Assembly (NCBI RefSeq): GCF_000018425.1
Contig: NC_010424.1
Span: 1,178,001-1,242,000 of the forward strand
DNA: 64,000 nucleotides
Direction: 5' to 3'
DNA from: Candidatus Desulforudis audaxviator MP104C
Lineage (GTDB): Bacteria > Bacillota > Desulfotomaculia > Desulfotomaculales > Desulforudaceae
Part shown: piece by piece, positions 25,215 through 33,759 of the stretch
How positions within the stretch are numbered: the stretch's first letter is position 1
Layout: each line of letters starts with the position of its first letter
Position numbers and translations under genes: made by a program
The notes under the pieces: model-generated
The model's database searches: none
What the model saw: only the letters and a program-made list of their open reading frames with translations
Told to the model about the DNA's origin: nothing

Positions 25215-26402
25215 ATGCTGTCCAGGAAAATCAAAGTCGGACTGGGAATCGTCATTGTGGGACTGTTGGCGGGCGGCGGCTATCTGGTCTCCGCGCTCCA
25301 ACCGGTGGCGGTCCGAACGGCTGCGGCGGTCGCGACCGATCTGACGGTTACGGTCAGGGGCACCGGCGACGTGGAGGCCGCCGCTCCCGACCGCGTTTAC
25401 GCCGAGGCGGGCGGGAAGCTCGTGGCCGTGCCCGTGGCGGCGGGGGACCGGGTGGCGCCGGGCGACCTGCTGGCCGTCTTCGACACCGCCGCCCTGCAGG
25501 ACCGGTTGGCGTTGGCTGCGGCCGAAAGGCGGACTCTAGAGGCGCAGCAGGCTGAGCTGGCCGAACAGAACCGGGTGGCCCTGGAGCTTGCCGCCCTAGA
25601 ATTGGAACAGGCCGGGACCAACCTGGAGCGGGCCGAGTTCCTGCACGCCCAGCAGGTGATTCCCGACGCCGAACTGGAGGCGGCACGCCGGGCGCGGGAG
25701 GCGGCCGCGCTGAACCTGGCGCGGGCCGAAGCCGGAAAACTGGCCCTGGACACCGTGGCCGCCCGCCTGGACGCCGCCCGCACGGCCGAGCGGCAGGCGG
25801 AGCGGCAGCTACGCCAGGCCCGGGTGACTGCCGCCTCCGCGGGCGTGATACTGGAGCGGATGGTTGAGCCGGGCGCGGTGGTCGCTCCGGGAGCGCCTCT
25901 CTTCGTGGTCGGCGACCCCGAAATCCTTCGGGTCGTCGCCGAAATCGAACCGCGGGACGCCGGGCTGGTCGCGGCCGGCCAGACGGTGCGCATCAGGCAT
26001 CTGGCCGGTGGGGCCCCCGTCGCTTCCGGCAGGGTCACCCGGGTGGTCCCCTCCGGTACGGTTACGGTATCGGCGCTCGGTGTGAAAGAGTCCAAGGCCC
26101 GGGTGGAAATCGAGGTCGTTGAGGGCGCCCGGGAACTGAAACCCGGCTTCCAGGTAAACGTCGAGATCATCGTCGACGAAGCCCCCGGCGAAACCGTGGT
26201 GCCCGAAACCGCCCTCTTCCGGCAGGACGGCGCCACCTTTCTCTTCGTCGTCCGGGACGGGCGCGCCGTGAAAACCGCGGTGACTCCCGGCCGGCGCGCG
26301 GCGGAGTTGACGGAGGTCACCGGGGATCTCAAAACCGGGGAATCGGTCATCGTGCACCCGGGGGCCGAAGTGAAAGACGGGGTGCGTGTGCAAGCGCGCT
26401 AG
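25215..26402 (+). CDS. HlyD/RND-type membrane-fusion adaptor
   Basis: Adaptor of 395 residues linked to the preceding ABC exporter. An N-terminal membrane anchor (about 8-25) is followed by a lipoyl-like half (VTVRGTGDVEAAAPDRVYAEAGGKLVAVPVAAGDRVAPGDLLAVFD), a long alanine-rich coiled-coil hairpin (about 95-205), the second lipoyl half (VTAASAGVILERMVEPGAVVAPGAPLFVV) and beta-barrel/membrane-proximal domains with ETALFRQDGATFLFVVRDGRAV. The ATG at 25215 has GGGGG nine bases upstream; the earlier open frame overlaps the permease gene and is rejected. In Gram-positive bacteria such adaptors pass substrate out of the membrane without an outer-membrane partner. Confidence 0.9.
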   Translation: MLSRKIKVGLGIVIVGLLAGGGYLVSALQPVAVRTAAAVATDLTVTVRGTGDVEAAAPDRVYAEAGGKLVAVPVAAGDRVAPGDLLAVFDTAALQDRLALAAAERRTLEAQQAELAEQNRVALELAALELEQAGTNLERAEFLHAQQVIPDAELEAARRAREAAALNLARAEAGKLALDTVAARLDAARTAERQAERQLRQARVTAASAGVILERMVEPGAVVAPGAPLFVVGDPEILRVVAEIEPRDAGLVAAGQTVRIRHLAGGAPVASGRVTRVVPSGTVTVSALGVKESKARVEIEVVEGARELKPGFQVNVEIIVDEAPGETVVPETALFRQDGATFLFVVRDGRAVKTAVTPGRRAAELTEVTGDLKTGESVIVHPGAEVKDGVRVQAR

Positions 26403-26406
26403 GCAC

Positions 26407-27054
26407 TCAGCCGGGTCGCCTTACATCGGAGCAGTACATTCGCACCTTTTCGGGGGCGGTTGTTCCCGGTTTGACCGCCCGCACCACAAAGCGGTCCGCG
26501 CCGTCCACCAGGTCGAGGACGCTGTAGCCGGCATCCTGAAGCATCTGTCTCAGTTCTTCCACCGTGGGCAGCAGGTCCGCGCCTACCGGACCGCCGATGT
26601 GCCGGTGCATCCGGTTCACCGCCTCCCGGCTCTCCGTGTGGCAGATCACCAAGAGGCCTCCCGGCTTGAGCACCCGGTTCAGTTCCTGCAGTGCACCCGG
26701 CTTGTCGGGAAGGTGTGGCAACACGTTGTTGCAGAAAACCGCATCGAATGTCCCCGGTTCAAAAGGCAGGGCAGCCACGTCGGCCTCAACAAACCGGACG
26801 TTCGGCCCAAACGCCTTGGCTCCGGCGCGTTGCACCATCGCGGCGGCGAAGTCTACCCCGGTGACGGTCCCCCTCTCGCCCGCCCTCTCCAGCAGGAACG
26901 GTACCAGGAGTCCGGTGCCGCAGCCCACGTCCAGCACGTGTGCGCCTTTTCGCAGACCGGACCCGGCCACGATCTCGGCCAACTTGGAAGCGGCGCCCGG
27001 CGGAACCAGGTCATCCCACCTGTCCGCCAAGTTGTTGAAGAATTCCCTTCGCAT
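26407..27054 (-). CDS. SAM-dependent methyltransferase, class I (type 11)
   Basis: Cytoplasmic methyltransferase of 215 residues. The SAM site is motif I VLDVGCGTGLLVPFLLERAG (39-58), followed by an acidic residue in VTGVDFAAAM, then VEADVAALPFEPGTFDAVFCNNVLPHL and LKPGGLLVICHTESREAVNRMH. The acceptor cannot be inferred. It begins directly after the stop of the metal-permease gene (TAG then ATG), so it is the last gene of the importer operon, an unusual companion for a ZnuABC system. Confidence 0.88.
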   Translation of the reverse strand: MRREFFNNLADRWDDLVPPGAASKLAEIVAGSGLRKGAHVLDVGCGTGLLVPFLLERAGERGTVTGVDFAAAMVQRAGAKAFGPNVRFVEADVAALPFEPGTFDAVFCNNVLPHLPDKPGALQELNRVLKPGGLLVICHTESREAVNRMHRHIGGPVGADLLPTVEELRQMLQDAGYSVLDLVDGADRFVVRAVKPGTTAPEKVRMYCSDVRRPG

Positions 27055-27876
27055 CTATGCCCCCTCCGTTTCGGTCAACTGCTTCACGCGGCGCTTCGGT
27101 GACACTGCGCTTGCAACCAGGAAGAGCAGGGTGGAAAACACAACAATGGACGCCCCGCTCGGCAGGTTGAACAGGTAGGCCAGGGCCAGTCCCACCCAGC
27201 AGGACAGCACCCCGAAGCAGGCAGCCAAAAGGAACAGGTTTCGGAGGCTGTAGGTGAGCTGGTAGGCCGCGGCCGCCGGATTGAGGATCAGGCTGAAAAT
27301 CAACAGGCCGCCGATCGGCTGCAGGGACGCGGTAACGGTGAGACCGGTGAGGAGCAGCAGACAGTAAAAGATCCAGGTGGCCGGCAGCCCCACGGCCAGG
27401 GCGATCTCCCGGTTAAAGATCACCGCCTGCACCTCCTTGAAGAAAAGGACGACCGTCCCCAGAACCAGCAGGGCCACCACGGCCAGCACCGCCAAGTGCT
27501 CCGGCCTCACCGTCAGAATACTCCCCCACATCAGCCCCAGGGCCTGGGTTTTCGGCCCGGGCATGAGTCCGAGAAAGAGAAACGATAACCCGAGCATCAA
27601 GGAAAACACGATGCCCAGCGAAGTGTCCGGGTTGAAATCCCCACGGTCGGCCAAGGGGCCGATGGCCCCCGCCGCCAGCAAGCTGAAGAGAAACGCGCCG
27701 TGCATCGGATTCAGCCCCAGAAAAACCGCGATGATCGCCCCGGCGAAAGCGGCGTGGGAGATGCACACCCCGATGAAGGAAAGATGCATGCTCACCACCA
27801 GCACGCCCACCAAAGAGCAGGCAATGCCGCCCAGCAAACCGGCTAGCAGGGCATACTGCATGAAGTCATAGGCCAA
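27055..27876 (-). CDS. Metal ABC transporter permease, ZnuB family
   Basis: Membrane subunit of an ABC-3 importer, 273 residues, eight or so helices. Family features: LGGIACSLVGVLVVSMHLSFIGVCISHAAFAG at 14-45, the DTSLGIVFSLMLGLSFLFLG block, and TASLQPIGGLLIFSLILNPAAAAYQL in the later half. TTG start at 27876 overlaps the ATPase gene by 11 bp. The metal (Zn, Mn, Fe or other) is not fixed by the permease. Confidence 0.9.
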   Translation of the reverse strand: MAYDFMQYALLAGLLGGIACSLVGVLVVSMHLSFIGVCISHAAFAGAIIAVFLGLNPMHGAFLFSLLAAGAIGPLADRGDFNPDTSLGIVFSLMLGLSFLFLGLMPGPKTQALGLMWGSILTVRPEHLAVLAVVALLVLGTVVLFFKEVQAVIFNREIALAVGLPATWIFYCLLLLTGLTVTASLQPIGGLLIFSLILNPAAAAYQLTYSLRNLFLLAACFGVLSCWVGLALAYLFNLPSGASIVVFSTLLFLVASAVSPKRRVKQLTETEGA

Positions 27877-28684
27877 AACGGTCAGTGATGCCCACCTCCA
27901 TATGCCCGTGCCCGTGGCAGCACAGCGGGCTGATCCCGTATACCTCCCGGATGTTGTCGTCGGAGAGCGCCTCCTCCGGGGGGCCGGAGGCGAAAATGGT
28001 CCCCCGCCGGAGCAGCAGCACCCGGTCGCAACGGTGAAAGGTCTCCCGCGGATCGTGGCTGACCAGCAAGGTGGTCAGCCCGCGGCGCCGGTGCACATCG
28101 GCGACCAGGTCGAGGATTTCCTGCCGGGAACGCCAATCCAGGGAGGCGGTCGGTTCGTCCAGCAGGAGCACCCGGGGCTCCTGGGCGAGCGCGCGGGCGA
28201 TGGCGGTACGCTGCTGCTCCCCGCCCGACAGGTGTCCGAAGGGCCGGTCGGCGAGGCGCGCCATGCCCACCAGCGCCAGCAACTCCTCGACCAGCGCCCG
28301 GTCAGCCCGGCCCGGGCGGCGCCAGAAACCCAGGCGCCCGTACCGCCCGATCATCACGGCCTCGCGCACGGTCACCGGCAGGCGCGGGTCGACATTGTGC
28401 CCTTGGGCGACGTAACCGACGCCGGTGCGCATCCGCCGGGCGGCGTTGCTCAACCGGAAGTCGCGCCCGCCCCGCCCGGCGCGCATGCGGCAACCCAAAA
28501 CCACGGCCTCCCCGGACAAGAGGCGGCCCAGACCGTTCACCACGGTGAGGATGGTGGTCTTCCCGGCCCCGTTCGGCCCGACGATGCCCACCATTTCGCC
28601 CGCCCCAATGTCCACAGAAACCCCGCGCAGGGCCACGTCTTCCAGGTAGGAAACGGTGACGTTACGGAGACTGATCACCGTCAA
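27866..28684 (-). CDS. Metal ABC transporter ATPase, ZnuC family
   Basis: ATPase of the ABC-3 importer, 272 residues. Walker A GPNGAGKTT, Q-loop GYVAQGHNVDP, signature [15 protein letters not shown], Walker B VLLLDEPTASLD and switch LLVSHDPRETF are intact. The C-terminus carries SPLCCHGHGHMEVG, a Cys/His cluster that could bind the metal or sense it; similar histidine tails occur in some zinc and manganese ATPases. The start is TTG at 28684, placed by AGGAGG seven bases upstream; the longer frame to 28759 crosses into the binding-protein gene. Confidence 0.9.
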   Translation of the reverse strand: MTVISLRNVTVSYLEDVALRGVSVDIGAGEMVGIVGPNGAGKTTILTVVNGLGRLLSGEAVVLGCRMRAGRGGRDFRLSNAARRMRTGVGYVAQGHNVDPRLPVTVREAVMIGRYGRLGFWRRPGRADRALVEELLALVGMARLADRPFGHLSGGEQQRTAIARALAQEPRVLLLDEPTASLDWRSRQEILDLVADVHRRRGLTTLLVSHDPRETFHRCDRVLLLRRGTIFASGPPEEALSDDNIREVYGISPLCCHGHGHMEVGITDRFGL

Positions 28685-28739
28685 CGCTATACCTCCTGAC
28701 GGACCGCAACCCTTCCAAGTATTCCGGTGTCTACGCCCG

Positions 28740-29615
28740 TCACTCTGCAATGGCTCCAAGCAGGAGTTCCACGTTCCTCTCGATGGCCAGCGCCCAGGTG
28801 GCGGTATCCGGAAAACCGCCGGGGAAGTTCGACAGCGTTACGTGCGCGGCCCCGAGTTCCCGGGCGATACTCTTGCCGGCCTCGTGACCGCTCTGGAGAT
28901 TGTCCACCACCAGGGTTACTCCGGCCTGCCGGCCCAGTGCCAAGAGTTCCTCCAACTGCCGGGGGCTCGTGTCCTCGGGCCGTCCGAACGCGGCCACCAC
29001 ATCAAGGCCGGCCCACCGCAAAAACCCGGTCTGCATCTCGCTCACCAGCACCTTCACCCCGGTTGCCCCGGCTGCCTCTAACCGGCTTTTCATCGCGCTG
29101 CCGACCGCGGCCGTTTCCTCCTGCAGTGCGGCGGCGTTCTCCGCGTAGAAGCCCGCGTTGTCCGGGTCAACCTTGGCCAGTGCCGCGGCAATTTGTTCAA
29201 TGGCCTCGCTCCGGACGGGCGGCGTCATCCAGTTACCCTGAATCGCCAGAACCACCTTTTGGAGTTCTTCGTTGCGCGCCGAGCGGATCAGGTCGTCGGT
29301 GAAGAGCTCACCCTGCCAGGCGTGCACAAAGAAGATCCTCGCATTTGCGAGTACCTGCATGTCCGCGGGCTTCACGTCAAAATGACCCGGGCAGGACGCC
29401 GGCGGGATGATATTTGCCACCGTCACCTTGTCGGCACCCACCCCCTCTACGATGTCCGCGATCAGGCTGGTGGTGGTTACCACTTTGAGTAGTTCCGGAC
29501 CACCGCCGGCCGGTGCCCTTTCTTCCCCGCACCCCGTAAGCGTGAATACCGTCAGCAACACTGCCACAGCCAACAACAGCCAAACCCGCCGCCCCAATCT
29601 TTTGTTTTCCGCCAT
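28740..29615 (-). CDS. Metal-binding lipoprotein, TroA/ZnuA superfamily, atypical ligands
   Basis: Receptor of the ABC-3 importer, 291 residues; lipoprotein signal with lipobox LTGC (Cys 29). The fold is recognisable: LLKVVTTTSLIADIVEGVGADKVTV, then IPPASCPGHFDVKPADM in place of the usual PHxYEP (Cys 75, His 78). The later His ligands are not seen: the usual DPHxWLDP region reads GNWMTPPVRSEA (about 127-138) and the HxAFGYF region reads SEMQTGFLRWAG (192-203). No His-rich loop exists. It is therefore unlikely to be a standard zinc receptor and may take another metal or a metal complex. ATG at 29615 with GGAGGAGG upstream. Confidence 0.85.
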   Translation of the reverse strand: MAENKRLGRRVWLLLAVAVLLTVFTLTGCGEERAPAGGGPELLKVVTTTSLIADIVEGVGADKVTVANIIPPASCPGHFDVKPADMQVLANARIFFVHAWQGELFTDDLIRSARNEELQKVVLAIQGNWMTPPVRSEAIEQIAAALAKVDPDNAGFYAENAAALQEETAAVGSAMKSRLEAAGATGVKVLVSEMQTGFLRWAGLDVVAAFGRPEDTSPRQLEELLALGRQAGVTLVVDNLQSGHEAGKSIARELGAAHVTLSNFPGGFPDTATWALAIERNVELLLGAIAE

Positions 29616-29655
29616 TCCGCTGCCTCCTCCTTGAAAAATAGTGTTTGATAACAGA

Positions 29656-29700
29656 AAAACCACGGAGATGCTCCTGCAGGGTCCAAACCTCCGTGGTTTT
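29656..29700 (-). terminator. Intrinsic terminator/attenuator just upstream of the metal importer
   Basis: On the minus strand AAAACCACGGAG (29700-29689) and CTCCGTGGTTTT (29667-29656) form a 12-bp stem with a 21-nt loop and end in a run of five U. It ends only 41 bp before the metal-binding lipoprotein start, which leaves little room for a separate promoter. It either ends the DUF502 transcript or acts as a leader attenuator. Confidence 0.75.
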
Positions 29701-29843
29701 GGTCCATGTTTTTAGATTTGGTACCGGATACACCCTTGGACGGCTTCAGCCGCTCGCTGTTTAGAAGTATAACAGGTTTGCCGGGCGCTGTAAACGGTTT
29801 TTGGGGCGATGCCTCCCCGGCGGAACCGGGTGCGCACGGGCTG

Positions 29844-30476
29844 CTAGCCGTTGCGTCCCTGTACGGGCTTGTGATTGTTGTTATTGCTGTTGTGATTGGG
29901 CACCACGATCCCGGCGGACAGCACCATCTTGAAACCGTCTTCCACCGAGATCGGCAAGGGAACCGTGTCTTTGCGAGGCACAACGAGCAGATAGCCCGAG
30001 GTGGGATTGGGCACCGTCGGCATAAACAGCTTAACCGGGTCTTCCCCGACCTTGCCAAAGATATGGGGGTCGGCCTCTCCGACCACGAAGCCGACCACCC
30101 AACTCTCCCGGCGCGGGAACTCCACCAGGACCACCTCCCGAAAGACACGCTGGTCCTGGCGGCTGACCGAATTCACGATCTGCCTGACGACTTTGTAGAT
30201 CCAATTGGCCAGCGGGATCCGGAGCAGGATCGCTTCCCAGAATTCAATTAGTTTCCGGCCCACCAAGTTGGTGGCCAGCAACCCGGCCAGGAAAACAACG
30301 ACCAGGGTGATCAGGAATCCGGCTCCCGGAAGGTGCCGGCCGATTACAAACAAGATGACACTACCCACAATCCGGTCGATAAAGATAAAGATACTCCATA
30401 GCAGGTAGAGGGTCGCAGCTAACGGCAGCAAGACCATAATCCCGGTCAGCAGGTAACGGCGTATGTTCTTTAACAT
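29844..30476 (-). CDS. DUF502 family membrane protein
   Basis: A 210-residue membrane protein. Two hydrophobic segments (about 8-30 and 48-72) are followed by the conserved DUF502 block IPLANWIYKVVRQIVNSVSRQDQRVFREVVLVEFPRRESWVVGFVVGE (85-130) and KLFMPTVPNPTSGYLLVVPRKD. The C-terminal tail is a low-complexity Asn/His run (NHNSNNNNHK). Distant plant relatives are the LIKE-COV proteins; bacterial function is not established. ATG start with GAGGAG 12 bases upstream; terminator hairpin downstream. Confidence 0.9.
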   Translation of the reverse strand: MLKNIRRYLLTGIMVLLPLAATLYLLWSIFIFIDRIVGSVILFVIGRHLPGAGFLITLVVVFLAGLLATNLVGRKLIEFWEAILLRIPLANWIYKVVRQIVNSVSRQDQRVFREVVLVEFPRRESWVVGFVVGEADPHIFGKVGEDPVKLFMPTVPNPTSGYLLVVPRKDTVPLPISVEDGFKMVLSAGIVVPNHNSNNNNHKPVQGRNG

Positions 30477-30519
30477 ATCTATAAACGGCTCCTCGTCGAC
30501 GGCGGCGGTCTTTGTCTAT

Positions 30520-31104
30520 TTATTCGCAGGCCGCCAGCCGCGTTTTATGTTCTCTCAGGAACTCCTCATACTGTGTGTCGATTCGGTTTATAGTCCGCAG
30601 CCACTCCTCGCGAAACTGGGGTGAGTTCTCCGGGTTCACGCGCATTCGGACCCCCGTCTGTTCCTCGATCAAGCGCTGTGTCTCTCCCGCCCGGCGCTCA
30701 AATGCCTCGCGGAGGTTCAGCTGTGCCTGGCGCAATGCCTGCTGGTAGTAGTCAAACAGATACTCCATCTCGCTGAAAATCTGCTGCACGGTCTCCCGGT
30801 CGCGTTTCAGGAGCCCGATTCCCTCCATCGCCCGCCGGTTGGCCTCCGCCGTGGACTCGTTGACCGGCGGGTGCAGGCTCTCAATCAGGATCTGGGCGGC
30901 ACCCTCCCGGAAATACGGACGGCCGCTTTCCTTATATTCCGCCAGCGCCGCTTCCAAGTCGAAATTGCGCTCCGCGAGGAACCGGGCGGCCGCCGACTTG
31001 CCGTTGGCCCGGTGCTCCTCCCGTTCGAGTTCTTCAGTGGAGACATTGATATCGGCGATCCTTTCCATCGCTTTCTCCAACGCCGTCTTGATCCTTTCCG
31101 CCAA
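30520..31104 (-). CDS. Hypothetical coiled-coil protein
   Basis: Not recognised. About 194 residues, soluble, strongly charged and helical. The N-terminus (ERIKTALEKAMERIADINVSTEELEREEH) and the C-terminal half (from DRETVQQIFSEMEYLFDYYQQALRQAQLNLREAFERR to NRIDTQYEEFLREHK) look like long amphipathic helices. A middle part RPYFREGAAQILIESLHPPVNESTAEA may be a turn. The GTG at 31113 overlaps the ribosome-binding site; TTG at 31104 is eight bases after GAGGAG and preferred. It lies 43 bp before the DUF502 gene, possibly the same operon. Confidence 0.7.
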   Translation of the reverse strand: MAERIKTALEKAMERIADINVSTEELEREEHRANGKSAAARFLAERNFDLEAALAEYKESGRPYFREGAAQILIESLHPPVNESTAEANRRAMEGIGLLKRDRETVQQIFSEMEYLFDYYQQALRQAQLNLREAFERRAGETQRLIEEQTGVRMRVNPENSPQFREEWLRTINRIDTQYEEFLREHKTRLAACE

Positions 31105-31154
31105 GCGCCTCACTCCTCTTCGTACATTTCCTAAAACTCTATGCTATCCAAAGT

Positions 31155-32891
31155 CTAACCATTTAACAAGCGAAATTTTCCTTTACCCAGAGCGGTCCCG
31201 AGCTCTGCCCAGCCCAACGTGTTCAGTACGTCCACCGGTCCCAGCCAGGCCCGCCGGGCTACGCCCACGCCCAGTTCCAGAAATCCGATCTGTTCCACCA
31301 GGTGGGCGTCGCTGCCGAGCGCCATTTTCGCCCCCTTCCTTGCGGCTTGCCTGGCGTGGATGTCATCCAGATCCAGCCGTTTCGGATAGGCGTTGATTTC
31401 CAGGGCTGTGCTGGCCCGGGCGGCCGCCGCGATCACCCGGTCCATGTCGACCTGGTAGGGGGCGCGTTCCCCCAGCAGCCGCCCGGTCGGGTGGGCCAGC
31501 ACGTGCACTGCCGGGTGTTGCAGTGCCGCGACGATCCGGGCGGTCATCGTCTCCCGGTCCTGGCCGAAGCCGGTGTGCACTCCGACGAGCACCAGATCCA
31601 ATTCAGCAAGCACCTCGTCGGGGTAGTCGAGCCGCCCGTGCGCGTCGATCTCCACCTCCGCGCCGGCCAGCAGTTTCACCCCGGTACTCTGCTGGTTGAA
31701 GGCGCGGACGGCGGCGATCTTCTGACGGAGATCGCGGATCGAAAGCCCCCGGGCGATCTTCAGGGAGTGCGAGTGGTCGCACACCCCCACCCACTCCAGA
31801 CCGAGCCGCAGCGCTTCGGCGGCGATATCTTCCAGGGTGCCCGCGCCGTCGGAGTAGACGGAATGGACGTGAAAGTCCCCCCGGAGGTCCTTTTTCTCCA
31901 CCAGGCGGGGCAGGGTGCCCTCCAGAGCGGCCTCGATTTCACCGTGGTCCTCCCGGAGTTCCGGAGGAATAAACGGCAGTTCCAGGGCGGCGAACACGTC
32001 GTCCTCCTCGGCGCCGGCGATGCACCGGTCGTCCCGGAACACGCCGTACTCGTTAAGCTTCAGGCCTTTTTGCGCCGCCAGCTGGCGCATGCGGATGTTG
32101 TGAGCCTTGGAGCCGGTCAGATAGCACAGGGCCGCCCCGTACACCGCCGGATCGACCACCCGCAAATCGACCCGGAGCCCCTCCTCGGTGCGCGCGGCGG
32201 CGCGGGTGCTCCCTTCCTCCAGAATTTCGGTCCAAAAGCCCAGCCTGGTGAAGAACCGGATTACCGCCTCCGGCTTTCCGGAAGCGGCCACGATGTCAAC
32301 ATCTTTCACGGTGTCCTGGAACCGCCGGATGCTGCCGGCCACCGATATCCTCTCCACCGGGGCCCCTCCGGCCCGGATGGTCTCCACCAGGGCGGATGCG
32401 AACGGATACACGCGGCCCAGGGGGAGCCGCTCCCGGCCGCGACGTACCAGTTCCAGCCCGCTCAGGATCTTGTTCTGGGTCTTTTCACCCAGGCCGCGCA
32501 GCTCGGCCAGGCGCCCTGCCCGGCCGAGGCGCTCCAGTTCGTCCAGCCCGCTGATCTGCAGCTCTTCGTACAGGATTCTGGCCGTGCGCGGACCGATGCC
32601 CGGCACGGTGAGCAACTGGACAATTCCGGCGGGGATTTCCCGGATCAGCCGGTCGTAGTATGCACACGTCCCGGTGTCCAGTATCTCCGTAATTTTGCCG
32701 GCCAGATCCCGGCCCACGCCCGGGATATCCGTAAGCCGGTCCGCACGGCGGAGTTCGGCCAGGTCTACCCCCAGCGCCTCGATGCTATGGGCCGCTCTCC
32801 GGTAGGCCCGTACCCGGAAAGGGTTTTCCCCCCGGATCTCCAGGATGTCGCCGATGTTCTGCAGAATGCGTGCGACGTGCTTGTTTTTCAT
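31155..32891 (-). CDS. polX: DNA polymerase/3'-5' exonuclease PolX
   Basis: Family X repair polymerase, 578 residues, full length. Helix-hairpin-helix motifs lie at about 52-66 (LTDIPGVGRDLAGKI) and 93-108 (LLTVPGIGPRTARIL); the nucleotidyltransferase core has GSIRRF and the catalytic pair D197/D199 in KDVDIV; the C-terminal PHP phosphoesterase domain starts at about 340 with DFHVHSVYSDG and continues with CDHSHSLKIARGL. It fills gaps in base-excision repair and removes 3' mismatches. ATG start, 3 bp after the metallo-hydrolase gene. Confidence 0.95.
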   Translation of the reverse strand: MKNKHVARILQNIGDILEIRGENPFRVRAYRRAAHSIEALGVDLAELRRADRLTDIPGVGRDLAGKITEILDTGTCAYYDRLIREIPAGIVQLLTVPGIGPRTARILYEELQISGLDELERLGRAGRLAELRGLGEKTQNKILSGLELVRRGRERLPLGRVYPFASALVETIRAGGAPVERISVAGSIRRFQDTVKDVDIVAASGKPEAVIRFFTRLGFWTEILEEGSTRAAARTEEGLRVDLRVVDPAVYGAALCYLTGSKAHNIRMRQLAAQKGLKLNEYGVFRDDRCIAGAEEDDVFAALELPFIPPELREDHGEIEAALEGTLPRLVEKKDLRGDFHVHSVYSDGAGTLEDIAAEALRLGLEWVGVCDHSHSLKIARGLSIRDLRQKIAAVRAFNQQSTGVKLLAGAEVEIDAHGRLDYPDEVLAELDLVLVGVHTGFGQDRETMTARIVAALQHPAVHVLAHPTGRLLGERAPYQVDMDRVIAAAARASTALEINAYPKRLDLDDIHARQAARKGAKMALGSDAHLVEQIGFLELGVGVARRAWLGPVDVLNTLGWAELGTALGKGKFRLLNG

Positions 32892-32894
32892 GGC

Positions 32895-33716
32895 TTAAAA
32901 CTCATAGGTCAGTCCGGTGCCGCCGAAGGAAAACCGCGGGCCGAACTCGGCGGACAGGCGCGCCGCCACGGCCTGCCCGGTGCAGTGGCCGGCTGCCAGA
33001 AGCTCCAGGCCCAGGTCTTTCAGGAACCGGACTGTCTCTTCCCGCTGCTCCGGTGCCGCCGGACCCAGGTGGGTGCCGCCGATAACCGCCCGTACCCGTT
33101 CCTGTCCGGTAACGGTCCGGGCGTGCTCGACAATGTTCATGAGCCCCGCGTGCGCACAGCCGGTAAGGATGACCAGGCCGGTGTCGGTGCTCAGGTAGAG
33201 GCTCAAGTCGTCCGCCAGGGGGTCCGGCACCCGCTGTCCCTGTTCAACGACATACATGCGCGGGTCCCCGCGCTCGAAGGCGTTTGTCCGGGGTACGGCG
33301 CCGCCGGCCCAGACCCGCGGGAAGATCTCGGTCGCTCTATCCACCCAGCGGAAATCGGCCCCGCAGGCCTCAATTTCGGCACGCGCAAAGGGAACACCCA
33401 CGTAGCGCTCGGGGTCGGACACCCGGTGCGGGCTGAAAAGGTCGGGATGAGCGTATACGGGCACGGGACGCCCGATCGCCTTGAGCACCTCCCGCAGTCC
33501 GCCGGTGTGGTCGTAGTGCCCGTGGCTCAAAACCACCGCGTCGGCCTCCTTCAAGGGCACACCCAGCACCTGCGCGTTGCGGACCAGGGCCCCGGTCTGG
33601 CCGGTGTCATAAAGGAAACGGTGTCCGGGGGTCTCCACCCACAAGCCCAGACCGTGTTCCCCGACGATGTCCATTGTTCTCGCTACCGAGTTTTCAATCA
33701 GCACGGTGATCTTCAA
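32895..33716 (-). CDS. MBL-fold hydrolase, dihydropterin-phosphate synthase-like family
   Basis: Metallo-beta-lactamase-fold protein of 273 residues. The metal motif H65-G-H67-Y-D69-H70 and the later ILTGCAHAGLMNIVEHAR and GGTHLGPA blocks match the family annotated as ribofuranosylaminobenzene 5'-phosphate synthase-like, which is mostly uncharacterised in bacteria. The frame opens at 33743, but the ribosome-binding run of Gs lies inside it; TTG at 33716 is nine bases after it and begins the conserved KITVLIEN strand. Eight consecutive Gs (minus strand) in this leader make it prone to slippage. Confidence 0.85.
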   Translation of the reverse strand: MKITVLIENSVARTMDIVGEHGLGLWVETPGHRFLYDTGQTGALVRNAQVLGVPLKEADAVVLSHGHYDHTGGLREVLKAIGRPVPVYAHPDLFSPHRVSDPERYVGVPFARAEIEACGADFRWVDRATEIFPRVWAGGAVPRTNAFERGDPRMYVVEQGQRVPDPLADDLSLYLSTDTGLVILTGCAHAGLMNIVEHARTVTGQERVRAVIGGTHLGPAAPEQREETVRFLKDLGLELLAAGHCTGQAVAARLSAEFGPRFSFGGTGLTYEF

Positions 33717-33759
33717 AAACTTGTGCCCCCCCCTTTTTTCCACTCATTGCACTTCCCGC

